A stretch of DNA of 6,591 bases from Candidatus Solibacter sp. (GTDB lineage Bacteria; Acidobacteriota; Terriglobia; Bryobacterales; Bryobacteraceae). Positions 1-6,591 of this stretch are shown piece after piece (within the stretch, counting starts at the first letter, position 1; each line of letters opens with the position of its first letter). The notes beneath the pieces are model-generated. The model was given only the letters and a program-made list of their open reading frames with translations, did not search any database and was not told the DNA's origin. A program made the position numbers and the translations under genes. Location: the NCBI GenBank assembly GCA_017883355.1, contig JADGNS010000286.1, positions 1-6,591 of the forward strand, read 5' to 3'.

Positions 1-2000
1 ACGCGATGGATCGCCAGCGCCAACCTGCCTTCGGTGCCGCCATCGTAAATGAACTCGACGGTGCAGGGTCCGGCGCAGCGCGGCTCCACCACCATCTGCC
101 CCAGTGTATCGCTCCAGGTGTGTACCCGCCGCCCGCCGGCCGACACATTCCAGCCCTTGTCCCACGCGATCTGGACGCTTAGAATCTGGTCCGGTTTCAT
201 ATCGGCGTTCACCGTGGCCGCGCTGGCTCCGCGCCAGCGAAACGCGGCGGGCGGGTACTGGGGATTGTCCAGCGCCGCGAGGTACGGATCGAGCGCCGAA
301 AACCCGTAGAGTGCCAGCGGGCGACTCATCTGGTCGGCCATATTTATCACGTGGGCCAAAGAGCGCCGGGGCCGCGGAATATCGTAGATGGCGTCGCCGC
401 CGTCGCGCCACAACTCGGTGAGGCCGCGCAGTTTCTCGGGATGCGAAATGGGGTGATAGAACTCGGCGCTATCCTTACCGCCGCCGATCATGGCGTCGCA
501 TCCGTAGGCCCGCAGCAGATTGACCATGAACTGCCGATTGTCCCCCGCGTACACGTGAAAGATGGCGCTTGGCACAGTGGGGTTTCGGATGCCATTGTCG
601 AAACCGCCGGTGATCTGCGGCGCGTCGCTGAACGCGTTCAGCCAGAAGCCGATGGTGCCGGGCGCGAACACGCGCGCGCCCGGCATGTGGGCATCCAGCC
701 ATTTGGCGGTCTTGTACTCGATGGTGGTCTGGATCTGGATGGGCCTTTCGATCCAGCGCGCCGAGCGGCGCTGATGCTTCACGACGGGAACGCTCGCGAT
801 GAGTAATACTGCGGCCACGGCTACCGCGGGGCGGCGGCGGAGCCAGACGGGGAAACGCTTCAGAGTAGAGAGGGTCAGGATGGCGTCGTCCGAGCTTTGC
901 TCGGATGCACAAGGCGCAGCCTTATGCCACGGCCACACCGCGAATACCGCCGCCACCCAGAGAAACATGTCCATCTCCAGGTGGTAGCGATCCGGCTGCG
1001 GGAGCAGCGACAGCTTGAACCACATGGCGCCCAGAGCAGTGGGGGCGAACAACAGCGAGGCCAACACTGCGAAGCGGGTGTGCCGGGGAAACTTCCAATG
1101 CGCCATGGCCCAAGCCGCCAGCAGGAATGCCGCCGCCACGGCGGCCGCAAATATGCGCTGGGTCGCGGTGGATTGGAAGTTGTTGGCGACGCGCGGCGCG
1201 TTGGCCCGGATGACGGCCACCGTGGCCGGCGAGAGCCACGGCACGGCGATGGCATACGCATAAAGGCCGAGCGCGCCCGTGCACAGCAGCGTGGAAACCG
1301 TCTTGCGCCCCGCTGGCAGGCCGGCGAGCAGATACGCCACGATCCCGATGGCGAGGGCCATGGCGCCCAACCAGTTGCTCAGCGGCACGGCGGCAATCGA
1401 TAGCGCGGCCGCCACCCAATACCATGGCTTGCGCTTCTCCAGGGCCACGTGCAACATCCCGATGGCCAGCGGCAGCAGGCACAGGGAAGTCAGGTGCGGG
1501 CCTTCCCCCCACATCACCAGCGTGATCAGCCGGCGCGGACCCCAGAACCCGTCCGAGTCCACGCGGGCCGACCGCACCAGCAGCAAAGTGGGCGAAATCA
1601 GCGAGTACCCGATGCCCACGGCGAGCGCGCAGGCGCGGCTCCCGCAGAGCCGCCACGCCATCCAGAAGAGCGTCACCGGACCCAGCGAGTAAACCACCGC
1701 GCAGACGAAGTGGTGGGCGAGCCCGGGCGAGACACCGGCCAGGGTCACCACCAGGCCGCAGATCCAGTGCAGCAGGGGCGGATACGTGTCGGGGTAAGGA
1801 ACGCCGCCGTACCACAGTGGGAACCAGCCCATGTCGTTCCAATGTTGCGACACGTAGCGCGCCAGACCGATATAGACCGCCTCGATGGAGCCCATCTCCG
1901 CCGTGTAGGCGGTGCGGAACAAGAGCGGCGTGAGGTAGGCGTTGAGCGCGAACAACAGGGCCGCGCAGCCTGTGGTTTTGGCGTAGTCGCGGCGCATCAT
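1..2000 (-). CDS. Polytopic GT-C-like membrane protein, third tandem paralogue (3' end beyond the window)
   Basis: The frame is open from an ATG at 2000-1998 to the left edge, giving 666 visible residues and no stop. The ATG overlaps the upstream TGA (ATGA) and has AAGG five bases upstream; a second ATG follows at once at 1997. Hydrophobic segments lie near residues 11-28, 93-116, 121-142, 171-187, 193-208, 213-228, 235-254, 282-300, 309-328, 342-357 and 391-407, followed by a soluble, presumably external domain. Motifs shared with the two upstream genes are S-I-E at 38-40, PLWYGG at 61-66, WGEGPH at 164-169, PWLSP at 254-258, QPDRYHLEMDM at 335-345 and GGFDNGIRN at 465-473. The C-terminal D-K-G-W (614-617) and G-Q-M-V-V (634-638) fit the end of the same fold. 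By comparison with the paralogues, only some 10-35 residues, including a last TM helix, should be missing. The family resembles GT-C-type transferases; the substrate is unknown. A charged loop near 357-392 is peculiar to this copy. Confidence 0.9.
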   Translation of the reverse strand, partial: MMRRDYAKTTGCAALLFALNAYLTPLLFRTAYTAEMGSIEAVYIGLARYVSQHWNDMGWFPLWYGGVPYPDTYPPLLHWICGLVVTLAGVSPGLAHHFVCAVVYSLGPVTLFWMAWRLCGSRACALAVGIGYSLISPTLLLVRSARVDSDGFWGPRRLITLVMWGEGPHLTSLCLLPLAIGMLHVALEKRKPWYWVAAALSIAAVPLSNWLGAMALAIGIVAYLLAGLPAGRKTVSTLLCTGALGLYAYAIAVPWLSPATVAVIRANAPRVANNFQSTATQRIFAAAVAAAFLLAAWAMAHWKFPRHTRFAVLASLLFAPTALGAMWFKLSLLPQPDRYHLEMDMFLWVAAVFAVWPWHKAAPCASEQSSDDAILTLSTLKRFPVWLRRRPAVAVAAVLLIASVPVVKHQRRSARWIERPIQIQTTIEYKTAKWLDAHMPGARVFAPGTIGFWLNAFSDAPQITGGFDNGIRNPTVPSAIFHVYAGDNRQFMVNLLRAYGCDAMIGGGKDSAEFYHPISHPEKLRGLTELWRDGGDAIYDIPRPRRSLAHVINMADQMSRPLALYGFSALDPYLAALDNPQYPPAAFRWRGASAATVNADMKPDQILSVQIAWDKGWNVSAGGRRVHTWSDTLGQMVVEPRCAGPCTVEFIYDGGTEGRLALAIHR

Positions 2001-4075
2001 GTCTGCCTTGTGCGGGCGTAGAGAGTTGGCAGGCGGACCCAGAGGGTACCCCACCTGCCCCACAGGCAGGCGAGCCAGGTTAGGGCACTGACGGCGGCCA
2101 TGAGGCGCTGCTCCATGGTTCCGCGGAAGATGAGTTCGATGCGGGTGGCGGCGGCCGGCGAGGGATGCAGCACCATAAAGCCAAGCTTGTCCTCGGTGAT
2201 CGGGATTTCGCGGCCGTCCTGGGTAGCGCGCCAGCCGGGGTCGGCATTGACCTGGACGGCGACGAGGTGGCCGGGCGGCGCCGCTCCCGTGATGGCCAGT
2301 TCGCTCGGGCCGATCCACTGGGAGCGCAGCGCGGGACGCGACGGGTCGACGATAGCGGCCACGTACCGTGTCAACGCATCGTGGTGCTCGCGCACATCCG
2401 AATTGGGAATCTCTTCGGGACGCATGAGGTGCGCGAGGCGCCGCGGCGGCAACGCATAGATAGTGTCGTCGGCGGTGTGGTAGAGGGGTTGCAAGCTGGC
2501 GGCCATGCGTTCGGGCCGGACAAAATCCCGGTAGTATTCCTGCGACTTGGGACCGTGCACCACGACGTACTCCGCGCCCAGGGCCTGGAGCTTCGACAAG
2601 GTGTCCTCCGTCTCGTGTCCGGGCCAGAGGTTGCCGGCGGCGCGAATGCCCCAGGCCAGATCCACCGGGACGCGGTTGCGCAGTCCGGTTTCGAAGCCTC
2701 CGCCCACCTGCTGGAGATCGAACCACGAGTTGAGGCGGAAGCGCAGCCCGCCGGAGGCGAAGACGCGGCCCTGGGGCGGATGCTGCGCGATCCACCGTGC
2801 CAACTGGAACTCGATGGTGGTTTCCGGCGCCAGCGGCAGCCACTCGTGCCATCCCTGGGTGCAATAGGCCCAGAGTTGCGGCACGCCGGCGAGCAGCAGG
2901 AGTCCACCGGTTCCCCACGCGCACAGGCGGACCGTCTGGTTGGAATTCTTCAGGGTCAGGCGAAAGCCCTCGGCCAGGGCCAGCGCGAGAAAGAACTCGA
3001 ACTCGATGGCGTAGCGGCGGGATTCGGGAATGGTGTCCACGCCGTACAGATAAAACACGGTGGCAATCCATCCAAAGACAAATGCGCCCAGCGTGACCAG
3101 GCACAAATAGAAGGACCCGTGGAGCCAGCGGAAGAGCAGGCGGAGGAGCAGAGCGCCGCCCACCATGCCGGCCAGCGCCCAGGCCTGCTGGCGCCCCAAT
3201 TGATAGGCGAAGGAATCCACCGGCCAGTTGAAGAAGATGATTTTCACGAAGCTGGGGGTCAACCAGAAACAGGCCAGAAGATAAGCGAGCGCGGCGGCGG
3301 CCAGCGCGCGCCAGGCCTGGAATTGGGGCTCTCCCCATGCCGACAGCAGCAGCAGGAGGCAGGAGATGGCCAGCGCAAACGCCGCCACCCAGTTGCACAA
3401 CGGAATGGCGGCCAACAGCACGGCGGCCAGCAGAATGCGCGGGTAGCAGCGACGCGTGCCCGCGAGCCACACGGCCAGGAGCGCCATGGGCAGCAAGGTC
3501 AGGCCGGTATTGTGCGGGCCCTCGCCATACTTGGCCAGCACCTGGATTCGCCAGGGCAACTGCACGATGCCGCGGTCCTTCTCCACGGCGGGGAACAACC
3601 CATAGGAAGGAGAGAGGAAGCTGTAGGCCAACGCCGCGAGCAACGCCCATCGCCGGCTTTGGGTAAAGTGGAGCGCGAAGAAGAACAGGGTGACGGGACC
3701 CAGGCAAGCCGCAAGGGAAACGATGGTGCGAAACACCAGATCGGGGGAGACGTGCGGCAGCAGGCGGATGCCGAGCGCGCTGAGGTACGGCAGAGCCGGC
3801 ACGTACATGAACTGCACGGGCAGCCCGCAGTACGGCAGCGGATTCCATCCCCAGGGGTTGGGGTGCTGGGAAAGGAAGCGGGACATGCTCACGTAGCCGC
3901 CTGCTACCGATCCGCGGAAAGGCAGTTCGCCGGAGAAGAACAGCGGCGCGTTCAGCCAGAGATTGAGGAGGAGGATGAGGAGGGCGAGCAGACCCGGGGA
4001 CAGACAGGACTGCCAGCGAATTTCCGGCAAAATGCGCCGGAAATTCATGGCAGTCTTGTCAGTCCCCAGCGTCAC
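1997..4075 (-). CDS. Polytopic GT-C-like membrane protein, second tandem paralogue
   Basis: This is a complete gene. I place the start at GTG 4075, which overlaps the upstream stop (GTGA) and has GGGAG eight bases upstream, giving 692 residues. The in-frame ATG at 4048 (683 residues) is a real alternative: it gives an N-terminus closer in length to the paralogues but has only GGGGA 14 bases upstream. Numbering here is from the GTG. TM1 is near 28-47, with further hydrophobic segments between about 113 and 404, an external domain at about 410-655 and a final TM near 660-681. Conserved motifs are AKYGEGPH (181-188), FWLTPS (270-275), PESRRYAIEFEF (350-361), VGGGFETGLRN (457-467), the K-S-Q-E run (510-513), D-P-G-W (612-615) and G-F-M-V (632-635). 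The first external loop lacks the acidic residue found in both neighbours (Ala at 58). The fold suggests a GT-C-like enzyme or a relative that has lost activity; the substrate is unknown. Confidence 0.92.
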   Translation of the reverse strand: MTLGTDKTAMNFRRILPEIRWQSCLSPGLLALLILLLNLWLNAPLFFSGELPFRGSVAGGYVSMSRFLSQHPNPWGWNPLPYCGLPVQFMYVPALPYLSALGIRLLPHVSPDLVFRTIVSLAACLGPVTLFFFALHFTQSRRWALLAALAYSFLSPSYGLFPAVEKDRGIVQLPWRIQVLAKYGEGPHNTGLTLLPMALLAVWLAGTRRCYPRILLAAVLLAAIPLCNWVAAFALAISCLLLLLSAWGEPQFQAWRALAAAALAYLLACFWLTPSFVKIIFFNWPVDSFAYQLGRQQAWALAGMVGGALLLRLLFRWLHGSFYLCLVTLGAFVFGWIATVFYLYGVDTIPESRRYAIEFEFFLALALAEGFRLTLKNSNQTVRLCAWGTGGLLLLAGVPQLWAYCTQGWHEWLPLAPETTIEFQLARWIAQHPPQGRVFASGGLRFRLNSWFDLQQVGGGFETGLRNRVPVDLAWGIRAAGNLWPGHETEDTLSKLQALGAEYVVVHGPKSQEYYRDFVRPERMAASLQPLYHTADDTIYALPPRRLAHLMRPEEIPNSDVREHHDALTRYVAAIVDPSRPALRSQWIGPSELAITGAAPPGHLVAVQVNADPGWRATQDGREIPITEDKLGFMVLHPSPAAATRIELIFRGTMEQRLMAAVSALTWLACLWGRWGTLWVRLPTLYARTRQT
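2006..2009 (-). promoter_or_regulatory. Shine-Dalgarno for the third membrane gene
   Basis: AAGG lies in the last codons of the second membrane gene, five bases before ATG 2000 and eight before ATG 1997. The first ATG overlaps the upstream TGA by four bases in all (ATGA), a typical coupled junction. The site cannot decide between the two adjacent ATGs, which differ by a single Met. Confidence 0.55.
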
Positions 4076-6069
4076 GCGTGGCGCTCCCGGCGGAGACCGA
4101 TCCAGAACAGGGCGAGGATAGTGGCCAGGGTCAGGAGGGTCACCACGCGACCCACCTTGTTTTCCAGCGGCGTGAGGAAGGCGATGGAGATTTCGTGATC
4201 GCCGGGCGGGGCGTCGATGACCATCATGTCCATGGCATCCTTGCGCACCACCAGGGGCGTTCCGTTGGACCATGCATGCCACGCCGGATCGTAGGTTTCC
4301 TGCACGAGGACGCTCTGGCCGGGAGCGACTGTGGCGTGGGCGCGCATGGCGTCGGTGCCGGCGCGTTTCAAGGTCGCCGGCGAATCCGGGCCCTTTTCGA
4401 CGATGTCGGTGTAGGCACGCAGGTACTCCATATCGTCGTTGTATCGCGGCGGCTTCACGGCGTTGAGCCTGGCGGTCTCCACCACGCGGATGCGGTCGGG
4501 CCAGCGGCGCGGCACTTTGAAGAGGACGTTGCCCTGCTTGTCGTCGAAGAGAACCGGGAGGATGCCATCGAACTTGTGGGGATACTCGAAATCCTTGAAT
4601 ACCTCTTGCGACTGTTTGTCGGCGACGTAGATGGCCTCCACGCCCATGCTCTGCATCCACAGGATGGTGGGCTTCGGGTCGGGGCCAAGGTTGGTCTCCC
4701 ACTGGGCGGGCTCGACCTGGCTGTTGAGGAGTCCCTGCTCGCTGCCGCCGCCCACTTGCGCCAGGTCGTGCCAGGTGTCGTACCAGAAGCGCACGCTGCC
4801 GGTGGGATAGGCGCGGGCGTCGGGCATATTTTTCCAGAGCCAGTCGGTGACGCGGTATTCCACGCGATTGGTGTGGTCAGGCCAGGAAGGAACGATGTCC
4901 CAGGCGCGGAGCAGGTACCAGTGGGTGGTCCAGAACGCAGCCAGCACCAGCACGATGGCGATACCGTGCCACACCACCTGGGGGCGATTCCACATCCAGG
5001 AGAGGAAGTACACGATCATCATGATGTAGATCATGTCGAGTTCCGGCAGGAGGCGCGTGGGCTCGCCGCTGACGCGGAAATTGAAATAGTAATTCCCCAG
5101 GACGTTGAGCGAGAAGAAGACCACGCTGCCCGCCAGAAAGACTTCCCAGGTGCGTGCGGATTTGGCGCGGGCGAGGCGGTCGGTAGTGACCGCGAAGACG
5201 ATGGCCACGACCACGGCGACCCAGACGGACCAGGTAGTGCCGTGCTCCGAAACATATTTCATGTTCTCCGTGGTGACCTTGAAGTACGAGGGCACCAGCC
5301 AGAAGGCGGTGAGTCCGTAGGCGAGCACCGGAATGACGGCGGCGGGAAGCAGGATGCGCTTGTCCTGGCGGGTGATCCAGAAACTCCAGACCAGAATCGG
5401 GTAGAAGGTGGCGAGCGCGGTGGCGCCGTAGAAATTGTTGGAGGCCACGCCGGCGGAGAACAGGGCGGCCGCGGCGATGGCCCAGGGGCGCGGCTTCTCG
5501 AGCGCCAGCCAGGTGAAGGCGAGCGCAATGGGGATGAGCGCGAGCGCGCTCATGTGCGGGCCTTCGCCGTACTTGACCAGCACCCCCAGGCGCTGCGGAT
5601 GCAGCAGCCACGCGTCGCCGCGGAAGCGCGGCATGAAGAGGAAGATGGGCGACATCAAGGCGGTGGATATGGCGGCCAGCCAGGCGCAGCCGCGCGAACC
5701 GGTTCCGATGCGCATCAGGAGATAGACTCCGGCGATCCCGATGGCGTATAAGAGGGCCGTGTAGAAATGGTAGGCCTTGACCGGCCAGAAGTGCGTGAGC
5801 TTGGAAATCGCGGCGGTTCCGTAGCGCAACGCCGGCGGATAAATGTAGTCGAAGCGCGTGCCGGCGTACCAGAGCGGCTGCCATTGCGGGTGGGGCCAGT
5901 GGTCGGAGAGAAAGCGCGCGTCGCCAATGAACGTGCTTTCGATGGAGGCCCATTTATCGGTGTACTTGGCTTTGAAATAGGGGCGGATCAACACCGCCGT
6001 GAACAGGAACACCAGGAAGAAATCCAGAAGGATTTGTTTGGGGGGCGAGAGCTTGGGAAGACCTGTCAA
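4072..6069 (-). CDS. Polytopic GT-C-like membrane protein, first tandem paralogue
   Basis: This complete gene encodes 665 residues. The start is a TTG at 6069: an in-frame TAA lies three codons upstream (6078-6076), the next Met is only at residue 119, and AGG sits nine bases before the TTG. TM1 is at 12-31, followed by an external loop with S-I-E (42-44), G-D-A-R (49-52) and PLWYAG (65-70). Hydrophobic segments follow near 100-119, 128-147, 174-190, 196-210, 214-233, 240-258, 280-296, 308-324, 344-360 and 366-381. The soluble domain at about 390-640 carries VGGGSEQGLLN (439-449), K-Q-S-Q-E (485-489) and Y-D-P-A-W (593-597), and a last TM lies at 641-658. KYGEGPH at 166-172 and EPTRLLPELDM at 336-346 recur in the two downstream paralogues. 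The overall plan matches GT-C-like membrane proteins (YfhO-like or PTPS-related membrane families). A transferase using a lipid-linked sugar is the likeliest role, but this is inference; the substrate is not readable. Confidence 0.93.
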   Translation of the reverse strand: MTGLPKLSPPKQILLDFFLVFLFTAVLIRPYFKAKYTDKWASIESTFIGDARFLSDHWPHPQWQPLWYAGTRFDYIYPPALRYGTAAISKLTHFWPVKAYHFYTALLYAIGIAGVYLLMRIGTGSRGCAWLAAISTALMSPIFLFMPRFRGDAWLLHPQRLGVLVKYGEGPHMSALALIPIALAFTWLALEKPRPWAIAAAALFSAGVASNNFYGATALATFYPILVWSFWITRQDKRILLPAAVIPVLAYGLTAFWLVPSYFKVTTENMKYVSEHGTTWSVWVAVVVAIVFAVTTDRLARAKSARTWEVFLAGSVVFFSLNVLGNYYFNFRVSGEPTRLLPELDMIYIMMIVYFLSWMWNRPQVVWHGIAIVLVLAAFWTTHWYLLRAWDIVPSWPDHTNRVEYRVTDWLWKNMPDARAYPTGSVRFWYDTWHDLAQVGGGSEQGLLNSQVEPAQWETNLGPDPKPTILWMQSMGVEAIYVADKQSQEVFKDFEYPHKFDGILPVLFDDKQGNVLFKVPRRWPDRIRVVETARLNAVKPPRYNDDMEYLRAYTDIVEKGPDSPATLKRAGTDAMRAHATVAPGQSVLVQETYDPAWHAWSNGTPLVVRKDAMDMMVIDAPPGDHEISIAFLTPLENKVGRVVTLLTLATILALFWIGLRRERHA
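4084..4088 (-). promoter_or_regulatory. Shine-Dalgarno supporting the GTG start at 4075
   Basis: GGGAG lies inside the last codons of the first membrane gene, eight bases before a GTG whose last two bases form part of that gene's TGA stop (GTGA overlap). The spacing and overlap favour this start over the ATG at 4048 and indicate translational coupling. Confidence 0.5.
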
Positions 6070-6142
6070 ATCAGTTTACCTGCCGGGTGCGAGGCCCTGC
6101 GTTTGGGGCTGGTACCGAGGCGTAACGTGCGCTGGGCCATCG
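6070..6142 (-). other. Intergenic gap upstream of the membrane-gene array
   Basis: This is the only non-coding gap in the window. I see no convincing -35/-10 pair and no strong hairpin followed by a T-run. A GGTACC palindrome and a four-base GCCC/GGGC stem are present, but they are too weak to call a terminator. A 26-codon frame (6146-6066) spans the gap. The array promoter may lie within or upstream of the hypothetical gene. Confidence 0.4.
6079..6081 (-). promoter_or_regulatory. Shine-Dalgarno for the first membrane gene (TTG start)
   Basis: AGG, within GGCAGGT, lies nine bases upstream of the TTG at 6069. It is a short match, but no better-placed start exists: an in-frame stop lies just upstream and no ATG or GTG occurs before the first TM helix. 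Confidence 0.45.
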
Positions 6143-6591
6143 TCATCCGTTCATTATGGCATGGCCGGAATCGGCGGGATGGCGGAGTAATTCTACGGGG
6201 CTGGGCGTTGCGGGCGCGGGTTGGGATGGGGCCTCGGGGGTGGATGACGGAACGAAGCCAATTCGGGGTGAAGTGATTTGAGGTGAGTGAATTAGGGATG
6301 GGGGAGCGGCGGCAGCGAGTGGCGGAGCGGGGTCGGGTTCGGGGGCTGGCGCGGCCTGGAGTTTTTGGAGGGTGTCGAGGGCCTTGAGGCGGGCGCGGCG
6401 GGTGGCATCGAGGCGGTACTGGAGTTTGGTGAGAGTGGTGGAGTGGTTGATGGCAGACTGACCGAGGGGGTACTTCTGTGGGTCGCGGTATTTGTCGTCG
6501 CTCTGGTATTGCCAGGCTTGGGACTCGGCGACGCGGAGGCGGCGGAGCATCCACTCGCAGTAGATGAGTTCGTCGACGAGGGCGCGGGTGT
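6143..6591 (-). CDS. Hypothetical protein, C-terminal part (5' end beyond the window)
   Basis: The frame is open from the right edge to TGA at 6145-6143, showing 148 codons plus stop. An internal Met at 6550 is not the likely start, because the reading frame and the family-like sequence continue upstream (L-V-D-E-L-I-Y-C-E-W before M-L-R-R-L-R). The first 80 or so visible residues are helical and rich in Arg and Leu, with E-W-M-L-R-R-L-R, Y-P-L-G-Q and a T-K-L-Q-Y-R-L-D-A stretch ending in L-Q-K-L-Q. The rest is a Pro/Ala/Ser-rich, probably disordered tail. From memory this matches a multi-copy hypothetical family of Acidobacteria and Planctomycetes whose N-terminus reads roughly A-N-x-x-N-A-x-x-S-T-G-P-R-T. 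Its function is unknown. The tail may be frameshifted: deleting one C from the CCCC at 6268-6265 would give an S-P-E-L-A-S-F-R tail ending at 6193, which I recall as typical of the family. It lies 73 bases upstream of the membrane-protein array, with no obvious functional link. Confidence 0.7.
   Translation of the reverse strand, partial: TRALVDELIYCEWMLRRLRVAESQAWQYQSDDKYRDPQKYPLGQSAINHSTTLTKLQYRLDATRRARLKALDTLQKLQAAPAPEPDPAPPLAAAAPPSLIHSPQITSPRIGFVPSSTPEAPSQPAPATPSPVELLRHPADSGHAIMNG

Noticed and set aside
922..1842. Minus-strand open frame of 306 codons
   Set aside because: It lies out of phase inside the third membrane gene, whose own frame is open for 666 codons and aligns with its two paralogues; the 306-codon product is an Arg/Gly/Ala/His-rich shadow.
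2165..4198. Long plus-strand open frame (677 codons) opposite the second membrane gene
   Set aside because: It is codon-aligned antisense to the second membrane gene; such frames stay open whenever the sense gene avoids TTA, CTA and TCA codons, as GC-rich genes do. Its product is a Gln/Arg/Gly/Glu-rich low-complexity chain without recognisable motifs, while the minus-strand product has TM helices and paralogues.
4076..4702. Upstream extension of the second membrane gene's frame to an ATG at 4702
   Set aside because: The extra roughly 210 codons overlap the well-supported external domain of the first membrane gene and give an Arg/Pro-rich shadow with no paralogue counterpart.
4078..5751. Long plus-strand open frame (557 codons) opposite the first membrane gene
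   Set aside because: It has the same codon-aligned antisense effect; the product is rich in His, Asp, Gly and Glu with no coherent fold signature.
4072..6069. Reading the family as a 6-pyruvoyl-tetrahydropterin synthase enzyme
   Set aside because: The 'PTPS-related' label of similar membrane proteins is a domain-name legacy; I see none of the zinc-binding His pattern of that small soluble enzyme, only a polytopic membrane protein.
6153..6158. CATAAT resembling a -10 box on the minus strand
   Set aside because: No TTGACA-like hexamer lies 16-18 bases upstream, and it sits inside the hypothetical gene's 3' end; a single AT-rich hexamer is not enough.

Overview
This GC-rich bacterial window carries four genes, all on the minus strand, and transcription runs from the right edge to the left edge. 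Read right to left they are: (1) the C-terminal part of a hypothetical protein entering from the right edge (6591-6143); (2) a 665-residue polytopic membrane protein (6069-4072); (3) a second one of 683 or 692 residues (4075 or 4048 to 1997); (4) a third one whose first 666 residues are visible before it runs off the left edge (2000-1). The fourth gene has no stop codon inside the window and is easily overlooked, because two large out-of-phase open frames lie on top of it. I see no rRNA, tRNA, CRISPR array, insertion sequence or clear terminator.

The three membrane proteins are divergent paralogues that line up from end to end. Each has a TM1, an external loop with a W-x-P-L-x-Y-x-G motif, about ten more hydrophobic segments with a shared G-E-G-P-H motif, and a large presumably extracytoplasmic domain with a G-G-x-(D/E)-x-G-x-x-N motif. 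They end with a D-P-x-W / G-x-M-V type beta-rich domain and, where visible, a last TM helix. The architecture is that of GT-C-like integral membrane proteins, as in the YfhO or 'PTPS-related membrane protein' families. Such proteins are often glycosyltransferases using lipid-linked sugars, but no substrate can be read from the sequence. The genes overlap by four bases (GTGA and ATGA junctions) behind plausible Shine-Dalgarno sequences, so they look translationally coupled and may work as a set.

The right-edge gene resembles, from memory, a multi-copy hypothetical family common in Acidobacteria (Solibacter/Bryobacter type) and Planctomycetes. Together with the GC-rich codon use and the style of the membrane proteins, this suggests an acidobacterium. 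That placement is an inference from recalled family patterns, not a database result. The main points worth a second look are the tandem paralogue array itself, the middle copy's loss of an otherwise conserved acidic residue in the first external loop, a possible frameshifted tail in the right-edge gene, and a 26-codon mini-ORF bridging that gene and the array.
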